A stretch of 64,000 bases of DNA from Onthophagus taurus (taxonomy: Eukaryota > Arthropoda > Insecta > Coleoptera > Scarabaeidae): positions 23,994,001 through 24,058,000 of the forward strand of contig NC_091976.1 in NCBI RefSeq assembly GCF_036711975.1. Reading direction: 5' to 3'. The notes below the pieces were generated by a model. It made no database searches. It worked only from the letters and a program-made list of their open reading frames with translations, and was not told the origin of the DNA. The position numbers were made by a program, and so were the translations under genes. Shown here piece after piece: positions 46,331 through 59,200 of this stretch (its first letter is position 1; each line of letters begins with the position of its first letter).

Positions 46331-48960
46331 GGTTTTTCAAAATATCGTCTAGTTTTTGAGATACTAATGATTAAACATGATCTCACTTTTCTGAATAAAC
46401 AACTATTGTCTATCATTTTCAAAATATTGTAATAAATTGTTTAATTATTATGATTTAATGATTTATGAAATTAAAAGCACTTGTTGAACAAATCATAACC
46501 TTTCCAATAAAAGAAACGGATTTTCAAAATATTGTCTAGTTTTTGAGATATTAATGTTTAAATATGATCTCACTTTTCTGGATAAACAATTATTGTCTAC
46601 TATTTTCAAAAAATCGTAATAAATTGTAGGTTTAATGAATTCTTATGAAATTATCAGCACTTGTTGTACAAATTATAAGCTTTCTAATAAAAGAGACGGA
46701 TTTTCAAAATATTGTCTATTTCTTGAGATATTAATTTGTAACATGATCTCATTTCTCTAGATAAATAATTATTTTCAAAAGATCGTAATAAATTGTAGGT
46801 TTAATGAATTCTTATGTAAATATCAGCACTTGTTGAACAAATCATAAGGTTTCTAATAAAAGAGACGGATTTTCAAAATATTGTCTATTTCTTGAGATAT
46901 TAAGTTTTAACATGATCTCACTTTTCTGGATAAATAATTATTTTCAAAAGATCGTAATAAATTGTAGGTTTAATGAATTCTTATGTAAATATCAGCATTT
47001 GTTGAACAAATCATAAGCTTTCCAATGAAAGAAACGGATTTTCAAAATATTGTCTAGTTTTTGAGATATTAATGTTTAAATATGATCTCACTTTTCTGGA
47101 TAAACAATTATTGTCTATTATTTTCAAGAAATCGTAATAAATTGTAGGTTTAATGAATTCTTATGAAATTATCAGCACTTGTTGAACAAATCATAAGGTT
47201 TCTAATAAAAGAGACGGATTTTCAAAATATTGTCTATTTCTTGAGATATTAATTTGTAACATGATCTCATTTCTCTAGATAAATAATTATTTTCAAAAGG
47301 TCGTAATAAATTGTAGGTTTAATGAATTCTTATGTAAATATCAGCATTTGTTGAACAAATCATAAGCTTTCCAATGAAAGAAACGGATTTTCAAAATATT
47401 GTCTAGTTTTTGAGATATTAATGTTTAAATATGATCTCACTTTGCTGGATAAACAATTATTGTCTATTATTTTCAAGAAATCGTAATAAATTGTAGGTTT
47501 AATGAATTCTTATGAAATTATCAGCACTTGTTGTACAATTTATAAGCTTTCTAATAAAAGAGACGGATTTTCAAAATATTGTCTATTTCTTGAGATATTA
47601 ATTTGTAACATGATCTCATTTCTCTAGATAAATAATTATTTTCAAAAGATCGTAATAAATTGTAGGTTTAATGAATTCTTATGTAAATATCAGCACTTGT
47701 TGAACAAATCATAAGGTTTCTAATAAAAGAGACGGATTTTCAAAATATTGTCTATTTCTTGAGATATTAAGTTTTAACATGATCTCACTTTTCTGGATAA
47801 ATAATTATTTTCAAAAGATCGTAATAAATTGTAGGTTTAATGAATTCTTATGTAAATATCAGCACTTGTTGAACAAATCATAAGCTTTCCAATGAAAGAA
47901 ACGAATTTTCAAAATATTGTCTAGTTTTTGAGATATTAATGTTTAAATATGATCTCACTTTTCTGGATAAACAATTATTGTCTATTATTTTCAAGAAATC
48001 GTAATAAATTATTGTAGGTTTAATGAATTCTTATGAAATTATCAGCACTTGTTGTACAAATTATAAGCTTTCTAATAAAAGAGACGGATTTTCAAAATAT
48101 TGTCTATTTCTTGAGATATTAATTTGTAACATGATCTTATTTCTCTAGATAAATAATTATTTTCAAAAGATCGTAATAAATTGTTGGTTTAATGAATTCT
48201 TATGTAAATATCAGAACTTGTTGAACAAATCATAAGCTTTCCAATGAAAGAAACGGATTTTCAAAATATTGTCTAGTTTTTGAGATATTAATGTTTAAAT
48301 ATGATCTCACTTTGCTGGATAAACAATTATTGTCTATTATTTTCAAGAAATCGTAATAAATTGTAGGTTTAATGAATTCTTATGAAATTATCAGCACTTG
48401 TTGTACAGCAATTTATAAGCTTTCTAATAAAAGAGACGGATTTTCAAAATATTGTCTATTTCTTGAGATATTAATTTTTAACATGATCTCACTTTTCTAG
48501 ATAAATAATTATTTTCAAAAGATCGTAATAAATTGTAGGTTTAATGAATTCTTATGTAAGTATCAGCACTTGTTGAACAAATCATAAGCTTTCCAATGAA
48601 AGAAACGGATTTTCAAAATAGTGTCTAGTTTTTGAGGTATTAATGTTTAAATATGATCTCACTTTGCTGGATAAACAATTATTGACTATTATTTTCAAAA
48701 AATCGTAATAAATTGTAGGTTTAATGAATTCTTATGAAATTATCAGCACTTGTTGTACAATTTATAAGCTTTCTAATAAAAGAGACGGATTTTCAAAATA
48801 TTGTCTATTTCTTGAGATATTAATTTTTAACATGATCTCACTTTTCTTGATAAATAATTATTTTCAAAAGATCGTAATAAATTGTAGGTTTAATGAATTC
48901 TTATGTAAATATCAGCACTTGTTGAACAAATCATAAGGTTTCCAATGAAAGAAGCGGATT
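46330..48960 (+). repeat. ~170/179-bp dimeric satellite, about 15 monomers
   Basis: The anchor AGACGGATTTTCAAAATATTG recurs near 46,331, 46,505, 46,692, 46,862, 47,033, 47,212, 47,382, 47,561, 47,731, 47,900, 48,079, 48,249, 48,434, 48,604 and 48,784. Two subtypes (one with TCTATTTCTTGAGATATTAA, ~170 bp; one with TCTAGTTTTTGAGATATTAA, ~179 bp) mostly alternate, giving a ~349-bp higher-order repeat with occasional doublets of the first type. Copies are highly alike. Confidence 0.93.
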
Positions 48961-49290
48961 TTGAAAATATCTTGTAGTTATTGATGCGGTTATGTTGAAA
49001 ATCGCTGGGCTCTAACGAATTATACATTAAAAAGTAACAGAAATTAACCGTGCGGGTTAGAGGGGTTCCGCCCAAACGGAAATGATGGTGCTGGTGTACG
49101 TTCTAGACTGGACGTCGCGCCTTTATTTTGTTATGTAGGTAAAATAAAGGTGGTACGCTGTTAGAACACGATTTGCTCTTTAAAAATCCAAAAATTTTAC
49201 AACATCCTTCTATTTACTAATAGTGGGAAAGGATTTTGGGTTGAGGTGAGGAAGATAATAGAAGTGATCAGGGAGCACCCCTTTGTAATC
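48961..49290 (+). repeat. Right flank module of the satellite block
   Basis: Repeats the 46,050-46,320 module (GGACGTCGCGCCTTTATTTT and AATAGTGGGAAAGGATT), closing the block. Confidence 0.8.
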
Positions 49291-49299
49291 TACACCTCA

Positions 49300-52200
49300 T
49301 GTTGGATGAGAAATCAGTCAGTTCAAAATCCTAATGATTTAATTAATTGATACTTTCTTTTTTTATGTTATTATTATGACACAACTTATATTGGTTAACA
49401 AAATTTATGATTATTTATGAAAAAATAAAAAAAAAGATATGTAAGTATGTTATTGTAAAAGTTATAAGATAAGATTTTGTCATATACAAGACTTCCGCAT
49501 TCTTCTGGAAATTTGAGATGTAAAAATGTTGGTACAGATCTCATCTGTTGTTGGTGAATGTTTTCTTTTTTCGATAAAATCTCCGGCGAATTCGCGCAAT
49601 ACGAGAAGCGGGGTAATCGAGAATTTCGCAGAGATCCCCGGTGCTTATAACGGGCCGTCGAGGTTCGCGTAAACTATGCACAGTATGAGAGAAGAAAACT
49701 TGGTGAGGGGCGTTGGCGCGATAAATCTTCCTGAGTAATGAGCGCATATGAAGACATAAAATTGCCCGATGCCCGGCCACACCTTTTTCAGTTCAATTGA
49801 CAGACAATCGACAGCCGGGCCGAATTATCATCGGCGGCCGCGGCCTTTTCTGACAATAAAATTACACCTAAATTACAGGAATAGCCCGACACCGAACGAA
49901 CTGTAACACTTTTTGCACTAATTGTACCCGAAACGAATATTCCGTTGTCAATGTTTGACTTTAATTGAGAGATAATTTTACATGAGGATTCTCTGTGTCA
50001 TTAACGTTTTTGAAAAAAAAAATAAACAAAAAAGATGAATATAAATCAATTTCTTTTCAAGTTGGTCAACTCACGCAATTTTATTACTAGATGTAAGAAT
50101 ATGCTGAGACGATGATATTAATAGTTAATAAAAGAAAAGGCAAGATTAAAGCTCTCAAGTAACGCGGGGTTAGTTGGTCATCTTTAATTTGTAATCAAAA
50201 ATGTATAGCGGGTTGTACCCAGAAAATATATTGGATCGTTCGACAACTTAATCATTTCGTGCTAATCCGCAAGAAAGAAAACCTTAAGCGTTCCTCATTA
50301 GCCCTAGAGAGTTAAATAATGGTCAGCCCGTAATATAGGAAAATATTTATGAGTTTGGCACTTAATTAAAACGAACCCGACGCGTAGACGATAAATCAGA
50401 GGAGTTGGCGATTTATATGGTGGATGATTTACGCGGGCGCTTGTTAAAATTAAATTCGCTTTAAGTACGTTAAAAGGTTACAGTTATGTAAATGAATCGG
50501 CCTCGAAGATACGGTAAACCTACTAAATCGGGGTCAAGTATTGTTGTGTCACTACCCGCTCGTATAAAACGCTACAATGGCATTTATAATAATTAAGCTA
50601 TTAAATATATTTTCCTTCTATGGCAATTACGATGGCGCCCGCCGCCATAAATCAGAGTATTATTAGTTATTGCTGCCATATTAAAAAAAAAATATTTTAA
50701 TTGATTACTCCCGACGTTGATAACTTAACCAACCGTGATACGCGCCGTAATTTTGAATGGTCTATTCAAAAAAGTCGTTACAAAATATAACTTTCCCTGT
50801 AACGCATTTGTAATCGCTACACTGACGCTAATAAGCGATCAATTATTAAATTCCAAAGTGGTTTACAATTGATTGGAATAAATTAACCGATCGGTTTTTG
50901 CGGAGAACGCCGTCCAACGGACAGTGATTGATAACGACCATTGTTCCCTGTTCCATGTTAAAGCAGGTGTTTCACTACAAACTATATTTAGCACTTGACG
51001 CGCGGCCGACTTATAGTTACGACCGCAAGAACACGTCTTTCCTTTTGATTCTACCACTTTTAAACTACCAAAGAGATTCTCTTTTCGAACCGACCACATC
51101 GTTCATTGCCGCACCAATTGGAAAATATCCCGTATGTATAAAGATTGAACATTACTGAACCCATTTACAGAACGATAAATCACCCGGTCAAAACTAAAAC
51201 CGTACCGTACGTTTGTAATCTAGGACTTTAATTTTTCTCTCTCGACTCGGGTACGACTTAGAATAATTGCGTTATCAACATCTTGGCGTGCCCCTTATAA
51301 TGGGTTTTGACGATTTTCATCGGAATCCGAGCATAACACACGCACAAACCGGACTTTCATTTGTCTTTACTGATTGTTTTTGTGTATGCAATTTGATAAA
51401 TCACGCGTCTAATTTCTTCGTCTTGGACGATTGGATAACCCCCCTTTGCTTTTAAATGTATATTTTCTCTTTAAATTCTACATAATTTTATGAAACGAGC
51501 ATGTTGAGATGAAATGCGTCTGGTAATAAAACAATAATTACGCGCAGTTAATCAAATGTCATGAATTAGGTTACGCTGACAAGCAGTCAAATTTATGACG
51601 CAGATAAATTCGCTGTAAATGCGACGGTCGGCGCTTTTCGCTCGAATATCCGTGATTTACGGCATAAACACGGTTAATTGCGTGTATGGTTTACGAAAAC
51701 CATCACGTTCGGCGGCCAGTCATTGTTTGAGAATAAAATAAAATAACGCTGACGGAGAATGGGAGACACGTTCTAAAACAATCGGACCCGTTGACACCGT
51801 GTAAAGTGTGTTAATACGATGTGTTCTTCTTAGATGCAACCGTCCGATATGTAAATGAGGCGCGGAACCGCGCGCGCGGTTGTAATTATTTTTAATAGGC
51901 AATTTGCGCCTCTGGTCACGTATAGTTCGGGACCCTATGAGTCCGAGTCCGGATACGAATCTGATGAAATTCGCGATTTATTTATGCCGTCTAATTGGCA
52001 TTTCGATTCGTGTCCGATTTCAATTTCAATCGGTCGTATCCCAGCGGATCCGGAGACCGCCTTTGTTCTACTTGTAAATTTTTTCTTGTCGGACATATTT
52101 TTTCCCAATTCCGACATCGTTGTGTATGTAAACAGTCGACGGGGCGCGCCTCGATCGCTCCTTTGCACTTCGATCGGCCGAGCCGCAAGGGAGCCGAACG

Positions 52201-53420
52201 CATTTTTTCCACTTTTCACACATCACAAGTGCGACTACAAATGTCTCTTTATAGAGAACACACTTTTTCGTGTAGATATCTACACCGGATAAGAACGCCG
52301 CCGCATGAATTTAACTCCCGAACACTTCTGATCCTGATATTGGTGTATACAGGACCGTCTTTTATCATTTTTAATACCATTCAAAAGTTTTTAACAAACT
52401 TGATTTTGTTACAATTTCTTCCTTAGTTCTATCCCTGAATCTATATTAACTCTAATATCGTTACTTTTCAACTATCTGTTTCATAACGTGGTCTTTTTGA
52501 TTGTCTCCTCTCTATCAATCCTAAATGGTTCTACTCATGTGGTTATAACAAACTTAGAACATCATTGACACACTAATACAGTTGTCAAGAAGGCTTCTTT
52601 ATGAGGATCCTACTCGTCCAAATTGTAAACTTATATTGAGTTCATCAAAACCATTACCCACGTCTAAAACTGGAAGGAGATAATTAAATGTGTTCTTCAG
52701 ATTAGGTGATACAAGTCTTTTTAAGAACTTTCTCCTAAATAACTTAATATACAAACACATTAAAACATTTTTTGTAATTCTCAAACTCTGGAAAAGCTTT
52801 GCCTTCAGAGTTGTAACGATGAGCACGAATAATGGTACTCTGAGACAACTTCTCCGAATGCAATGTTAAACAAAACTTGAAAGGTAAAAAATCGGGTTGA
52901 AACCTGGATCGTCTTATAACTTAGATGTGGTAGCAGAAAAAGTTGGGTTGGGTAGGGATACCAAGATCACAAAGGGGTTAAAAGCGACTCAGAAACCTTT
53001 CCTACTATTCCATGAAATGGCTATAGAGTGCCAATTACTGCAGGCGATTTGTCAACTTTTACCAACACGATGTGCTTAAACACAATAAAATGTAATTGGA
53101 AACGGTAAACAGGGTAATGCTTTAGTAATATAATAATACTTTGGACATGTTCCCTATAGATACATGACTAACTATGATGGAACAACGTCATTCATACTCC
53201 TCAAAAACTCCCCCTCTTCTTCGCACTTCTTCGTTCTTGGCAGTCTGGTATCGCTCGCGCATAACTTCGGTGTGTCGGCGAATATAGGTGTTCAAAAATT
53301 CTTCTTTCTTTCTTCTCTATTTACTCTTCTCTTGTCAAAAAACTCTTTTCCTTGATCGGACTCTACCGCCTCAGGCTAAGTGATTCCTGCCTCGTCCTCC
53401 AGCTCAAGATCCATGATTGC
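49300..53420. other. Gene-poor, CpG-patch region
   Basis: No recognisable gene or mobile element. CpG-rich patches at about 49,540-49,930, 50,170-50,420, 50,880-51,070 and 51,600-52,290 produce overlapping open frames on both strands (densest at 51,855-52,290). None has a family signature, so I read them as candidate regulatory DNA. Confidence 0.4.
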
Positions 53421-54640
53421 GTGAAAACATAGGAATCCATTACTTTTCTGAAACATTTATTTCTTACCTCATACCTCGATGAGAGGGCATAGGCCCCCTC
53501 ATTTATTCTTCATCCAGTCGTCATCTTCCCATTTATCCTCTGTACGAGAGGGCTGTACGAAAGTCAGGAGAGGGGTGTCCTGACTTTCATCTCGTTCATC
53601 TTCGTTTCTTCACTTGAGCCCCTATGGTTACATGAAACATAGGAATCCTTTTACTTTTCTGAAATTATTATTTCCTACCTCATACCTGGATGAGAGGGCA
53701 TAAGCTCCCTCATTTGTTCTTCGTCCAGGCATCGCCTTCCCTTTTGTTGCCTGGCTGATCGGGCAGACGGCCCCTCTCTTGTTCTTTATCCCTTCCGTCT
53801 CTGTTTCTGGGCTAGTGATTCCCCTCATGATTTCTCTTGCCTTTATCCTTATACTCTCACCAACCTTCCTCCTCTCCAACTCTTCTCTTCTCTTCTACTT
53901 CCTTCTCCCTCATTATATTAGTTAGGAGATACATTATTTCTTCCCCCCTTTCTTTTGTCTCCACCAATATATCGCCTATCGTTTCGATTGTAATACTGCC
54001 TCCAATCTTAAACTCCGCACTTTTTCGTATTATCTCAAATAAATCTTGCACATTCGAACACCGTGTGCTCAGGGGTATCCTCTACGCCACATCCGTACCA
54101 GCATCGACTTGTTCTTATTTTTTTAATTTTATTCAGGTATTTCCCGAAGATTTCATGCCCCAATATTGCCTGGGTTGCGTAGTAATTGCTGCTTGGTCCT
54201 TGATTCTGCCATTTCTCCACGTTTTTTATGAAGTGGCTTGCCCATCCTCCATATCTCGTCCACCTCTCTTGCCATCGCCGGTACATCTCCTCCCTGTTTT
54301 GTTGCTTCTTTGTTTTGGACTCCCAGTTGCGGGCTCTCTCCCATACTAGTAGATCATATAGAGGGCACCCAGCCAAAGCTCCTACCGCATCCGTAACCCA
54401 ACCCAACCCAACCACCATTAAAGCCAAATCGTCAGCATAGGCCACCAGTTACATCTCTTCCACTAGTAGTTCCTCCAACATTTCGTCAAACGCTATATTC
54501 CAGAGCAAAGATTCCAATATGGATCCCTATGGAACTCCCCTCGTGATTTGGAACTTCCTGTGTTCATAGACCACATATCTCGCATTCAGGTAGTCCTGTA
54601 TCGTATAGAACAGATAATTCGGTACTTATTTTCTTCTCAT
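53420..54640 (-). mobile_element. R1-type non-LTR retrotransposon fragment
   Basis: Minus-strand reading gives QDYLNARYVVYEHRKFQITRG, a GSILE(S)LLWNIAFDEMLEEL block and the catalytic YADDLALMV (about 54,440), then a direct jump to the C-terminal region with NWESKTKKQQNR, YGGWASHFIKNVEKWQ and a Cys/His motif (CWYGCGVEDTPEHTVFEC). The RT 3' half is deleted. The layout matches R1-clade elements. A ~105-bp segment with TGAGAGGGCATA is duplicated at about 53,425-53,530 and 53,632-53,735. Confidence 0.8.
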
Positions 54641-56775
54641 AGCATCAATAATGTTGCTCCATGGCCCCAACCCAAATCAACCGCACCCAGCTAGCAATAT
54701 TTCGTCATTTGCCTGTGGATTCGTTTTGAAACTAAATTCTGCGTTTAGCAACGAATTCTCCATATTATTTCAAAAACGCAGATATACTGAAAAAATCGGT
54801 GTAATATCTGGTTGCAGATGCCTAATCCTTATTAACTAGGTAAGTGTACTTACTAAGTTACACTATACATCATGATTAACGTCATATTGGAAAGAATGAT
54901 AAATATTACAAACTTCTGTAAAACTTTTAAAAATAATTTATTATTGTTGTTAAATACGGTCCTGTAAGGACGATCTGCGACGCGTGCATACAAATACACA
55001 CGGTTACGGTGTCAGCGGCGGCAGCGTCTTTTAAAATAACTAACAAGGCCGATAAATTTCGACCGTTGTTTATTGGGAAATTTCTTTTTTAAAACGGCCG
55101 CCGCGGTTTTATTCAGATTTTTTGAAACTGCTCGCCATTCAATGTAAAACCGGCGTCGCCGCGACCTCTCCAAAAACCCGAACCTCGGAGGACCGAGAGA
55201 CGTTTCGATGGCAATTGTGCCCAATATCTATCTATCTGACTGTTGTCGATTCCACAAGCTTTGAATAAAAATAAATAAATAAATGATAGTATTTTATGTT
55301 CCCAATTTAACTGGTACTCATAGTTCTGTATTGATGGACCTTGCTTGTAACGGGAAACTTGTTCCTATATTTACGTTTTGTGCATCATGCTGGATAATTG
55401 GTTTCGAGACAACGAGAGCAATGCAAAAAATTCGATTTTCGAAAATTAATTTTACTTTTGACACTTGTTTTGTAAATATCCGTATATATAATCGTCCCCC
55501 TCGAAACGAAAAAGAAGTAGAAGGGGGTACCAACGCCCAAACTTCATCGGCCCTGATCGCAGATAAGAGAAATGAGATATAAATCAACCGGTGGAAAAGT
55601 CACTAATGGTAAGATGATAGGATGAGATTGCGGTTCGGCTGCCCGGCTACTGGTTAACGTCCGATTGCTCTTCCTCCGCTTTGATCGATAGCATCTCTTC
55701 GCCCAAAAAGACGTTCATTAATCCCTTTGGTAACGAGACCTTTTGAGATATTTTTTCCTCCCTTTTCATTTCTTATCCTTAGAGAGAGCAAACGCTTATT
55801 GCAATCGGTAACGTCATAAATACGCGATTTATTGTCGGTTTTGTCGTGTCTTGAAAACTACCTTACTATTAGTACTATGAGACACTATTTCTTATACTAC
55901 GAAACAGGATGTACTAAGTTTCTAGAAGCTATCCATTGTCGGTGAAGTTAATATTAAGTCGGAGATACATAGAAATTAGAAATTAAATTAAAACTTGAAT
56001 AATTAGATATAAATTTAACGTTAAATTAACGTTGTTATCTAACTTAATAATTTTATTGAACGTGTACCAAAAACTTTCTTGGTTTTATAATAATTTCTAT
56101 TAAATTTAATGAATATTTTGATGTTAATAGTATCTACTCACCTTAAAATAAGAAATACCATCTGTGGTAAACATGAATTATTGATATTTTAGGTGAGGCC
56201 GCGAACGGAAGCCCTCAACCCGCCATTTATCTAGTTTATTAGAACGCACATAATTATATAGTTAATGCAGTCGGGCGTTTTATCCGACAATACGTTATTG
56301 ATTGTGGATCCACGTCCTCAATAATTTCAAAGTGATTTATAGCGACTGAAAGATTGAAACTTGAGATCGGTTTTGCCGTCTAATGCGTATAATTTGTCTA
56401 CATGCATTACCACTCACTCATACAGAAGAAACTTATTTTCTTCATTATTTCCATTCCAACAATAATTAAATTGGTCCACTCAAATTGGTCTTTAAGGTTG
56501 ATTAGTTTACAAAAGAATTCGCCGCAAGGAAATACAACTAACGGGGGAGTTGTTTGGAAAAAGAAAAAGTACTAAAAGCGTGCTTAAGCTCTGGGTAACC
56601 CTATTAATATTTATTGTTCTCAGAGGTAGGTCGCTATTATTTCCTATTCACCGTTTGCCTGACTATTATTAAAGATTTTCGCTTAGTCATTACCACCACG
56701 AAATACCCATTCAAATTAATTACTATATTTAATATTGTATAGTATATTATATATATTTATATTATATATTTATAT
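54641..56775. other. Gene-poor interval
   Basis: CpG-rich patches at 54,960-55,210 and 55,625-55,820. The frame at 55,224-55,012 (minus) is basic and low-complexity and is not credible. Nothing else recognised. Confidence 0.4.
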
Positions 56776-57957
56776 ACAGGCTGATTTATAACATACGGAG
56801 CAGACTAAAGGTAAAACTGAAGAGATTTTCTTAATAATGTTTTGTTAAAAACTTAATAGTTACATAGATATCGCATGTTAATTTTTTAAATAATTTAATG
56901 CCATTTTTGAGAAACGCTGATATTCAGTAAAGAACAATTAAAATACTTGTCAACGCCATCGTCATTTTTGAAGGAGCTGTAAAACTAGACAATTTATTAT
57001 TTCAGTAGTTTTGTTATTTTAGATAATACGTAATTTGTTAAAAGAAATAATAGATGTTAATTTATAAAACGTCTAATAATAATGTTTTAAATGCAAAATT
57101 ACAAAATCTCTAAAACAACTATTTAGCTACTCTAAAATTGCAGCCGCAAAGGATAATCAGCGCGAGTCAGTCCTTGCACCTTTTGGGGTATAAACCATTA
57201 CTTTTCAACAAAGTTCTGGGAAACTTCGAGTTAGTGAGAAGATTTGATGAATTTTGACAGGGTATTTGCATCTGCATCAACAATTTCTAGAACTTCTTCT
57301 TCTACATTCACTCCATATCTGTTTGGTCTACTGCCACCAAGACCTTTCTTAAGTTGCCTGTCTTCCCCGCTGGACTAACAGAAGAAAAGTGTTTTCTGTC
57401 GATTTGGAAATCGTTTCAAATACAGATCTCTTGCATGTGCAGCGTTTTCTCTAGTAGCTCCATAAACAATAAGCACATCTATGTATTCCTCGTTACTGTA
57501 ATGTGCCATTGTACTTTATGATTTGTAATAGTTCTAATTTTGACGTTAAATTACATTGTTTATTAACTGTTAAATAACATGTCCGCTGCAAACTAACCGA
57601 GTCAACTGGATTGGCAGCAATAAAAAGATGGTATCAGCGGTTCCCAACAAAAAAACACCAGTTTTTGAGCGTTTTAACAAATTTTTAAATAGCCGTAACT
57701 GCTATATTACAAAGATTTTATTATTTTTGTTAATTATGCATTGTTTAACTAACCCCGAAATATTCGCAGCTTGTATTTAAACGTAATGTAATATCGTATA
57801 TTGTAAGTAATGCTAGGCCATTAATTCGTTCTATATCTTTGTGATTATTAAGTTGTGGTCAAAACATTATTAAGAAAATATCTTCAATTTGGCCTCTAGT
57901 ACCTACCTTTTTAGTCTGCTCTGTATGTTATAAATCACCCTGTATATTTATATATAT
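56776..57957 (-). mobile_element. Second DUF4817 mariner-like element, internally deleted
   Basis: TIRs of about 70-90 bp: ACAGGCTGATTTATAACATA (56,776) and its counterpart ACAGGGTGATTTATAACATA at the right end (57,957, reverse strand), both continuing through AGCAGACTAAA and TTCTTAATAATGTTTTG. The flanks are TATATTTATATA simple sequence, so a TA target duplication is possible but ambiguous. The inside, minus strand, reads the start of a DUF4817 HTH (MAHYSNEEYIDVLIVYGATR at 57,510 downward, then RDLYLKRFPNRQ); the DDE domain is absent. Confidence 0.8.
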
Positions 57958-58900
57958 TTATATAGGGTGTCTCACGTAACTGGTTCGTTAGAACTTTTTT
58001 AGGTTCCACTATTCATAGAGGTTTGAAATTTTGGTAGCATGGGTTGTTCATTCTAAACTTTCCATCTAAAATATTTTCCACCACTTCCGGTCTACCGGAA
58101 GTAGACCACAACTTCGTTATTTTAAATGGAATGCTATAGTTTTTATTACACCTTTCTTCTTCCTTATTACACTTTTACCTAGCGTTGTTTGTTTTCGAGT
58201 TATTTTGATTTTAAGGCTTTTTTGGCAAATTTCACCATGCTCTTTAAAAGCCCATATCTCAAATAACGTTCATTAAAAAACCTATAAATTGGTACGATTA
58301 CTCTTCAGATATTGTCAAATAGATTGTCATTTCTTGTATCAGAGTATCTTATTCTGGGTGGTCAAATATTGAATTACCGTATCTCCATATTCAATGGCTA
58401 GAAAATCGAAAATTTTAAATGGAATGCCCTGTATTTTTTTACCATATCAGAAAGGGAATTTAATTCTCTACAAATTATCTATAATCATTCTTATACCTAT
58501 TTATTGTAGTTTCCCTGATATTGGGAAATTAATCAACGCCGATATTTTAAATTTGTTTTTATATTCATGGCGAATGTAATAAATTTTTGGATAAGACGTG
58601 TCGAACATTTAATGAGAGGCGTTTTGCTCTTCTTATTGTTTCAAGTTATTTTTCATTGTAGTGTTTTTTAAGACGTAGTTTCTTGATACCTAGATATTTG
58701 ATGTTTTCTAAGGTCTTAATTTACCATGTTCTGTTTGGATGTACGGAGAGTCCTCTTTGATGTTGTGGTAAGGTAGTAAGAGCTGGAATTTGGAAGGGTT
58801 GGGTTGTAGTCTCCATTTGAATAGCCAGGCAAGTACCTCGTTGTAGAATGTTTGCATTTCTTTTATTGTTTCAATTAGGGTTTTGCGTGGGTGACCAATG
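57958..58900 (-). mobile_element. Repeat-derived DNA with a non-LTR RT scrap
   Basis: 57,965 begins TAGGGTGTCTCACGTAACTG, a type of end seen on many insect DNA elements, but I found no partner end. 58,640-58,900 on the minus strand reads EVLAWLFKWRLQPNPSKFQL, an RT C-terminal block of a jockey-like LINE. Confidence 0.5.
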
Positions 58901-59079
58901 GGTTTTGCGATTTTGGTCGAATAGGGAATGGTTTGGAAAAAAATGTCGAAACAGTAAATATTGTATGTCGATCCAAGATTTCATCCGCTCTTCCTGTTGA
59001 TTCCCTTTGGAAAGAAGCAGATGTTTCGCCAAGATCTCACCTGGCATCTTCAGTGCGTTGTCATAGTCTCCTGTCAGCA

Positions 59080-59200
59080 GTTTGCCAGTAGTATCTAGTC
59101 TTCTGCTAACAATATTTCATGTTCTGGCAGCTGTATTTCGTCCTCTGTCGGCAGTATTTAGTCTTCTGCCAGCAGTATTTCGTCTTCTCCCAGCAGAATT
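59080..59200 (-). repeat. 'CAGAAG' repeat, inverted short block
   Basis: Five to six degenerate copies of AGTATTTAGTCTTCTGCCAG, the reverse complement of the 18-bp motif in the 33.8- and 38.6-kb blocks. Confidence 0.8.

Noticed and set aside
51855-52426. Overlapping 70-145-residue frames on both strands
   Set aside because: Openness in four frames at once follows from CpG-rich composition; no splice pattern or domain.
55012-55224. Basic 70-residue minus-strand frame
   Set aside because: Arg/Lys-rich low-complexity reading of a CpG patch, no homology recognised.
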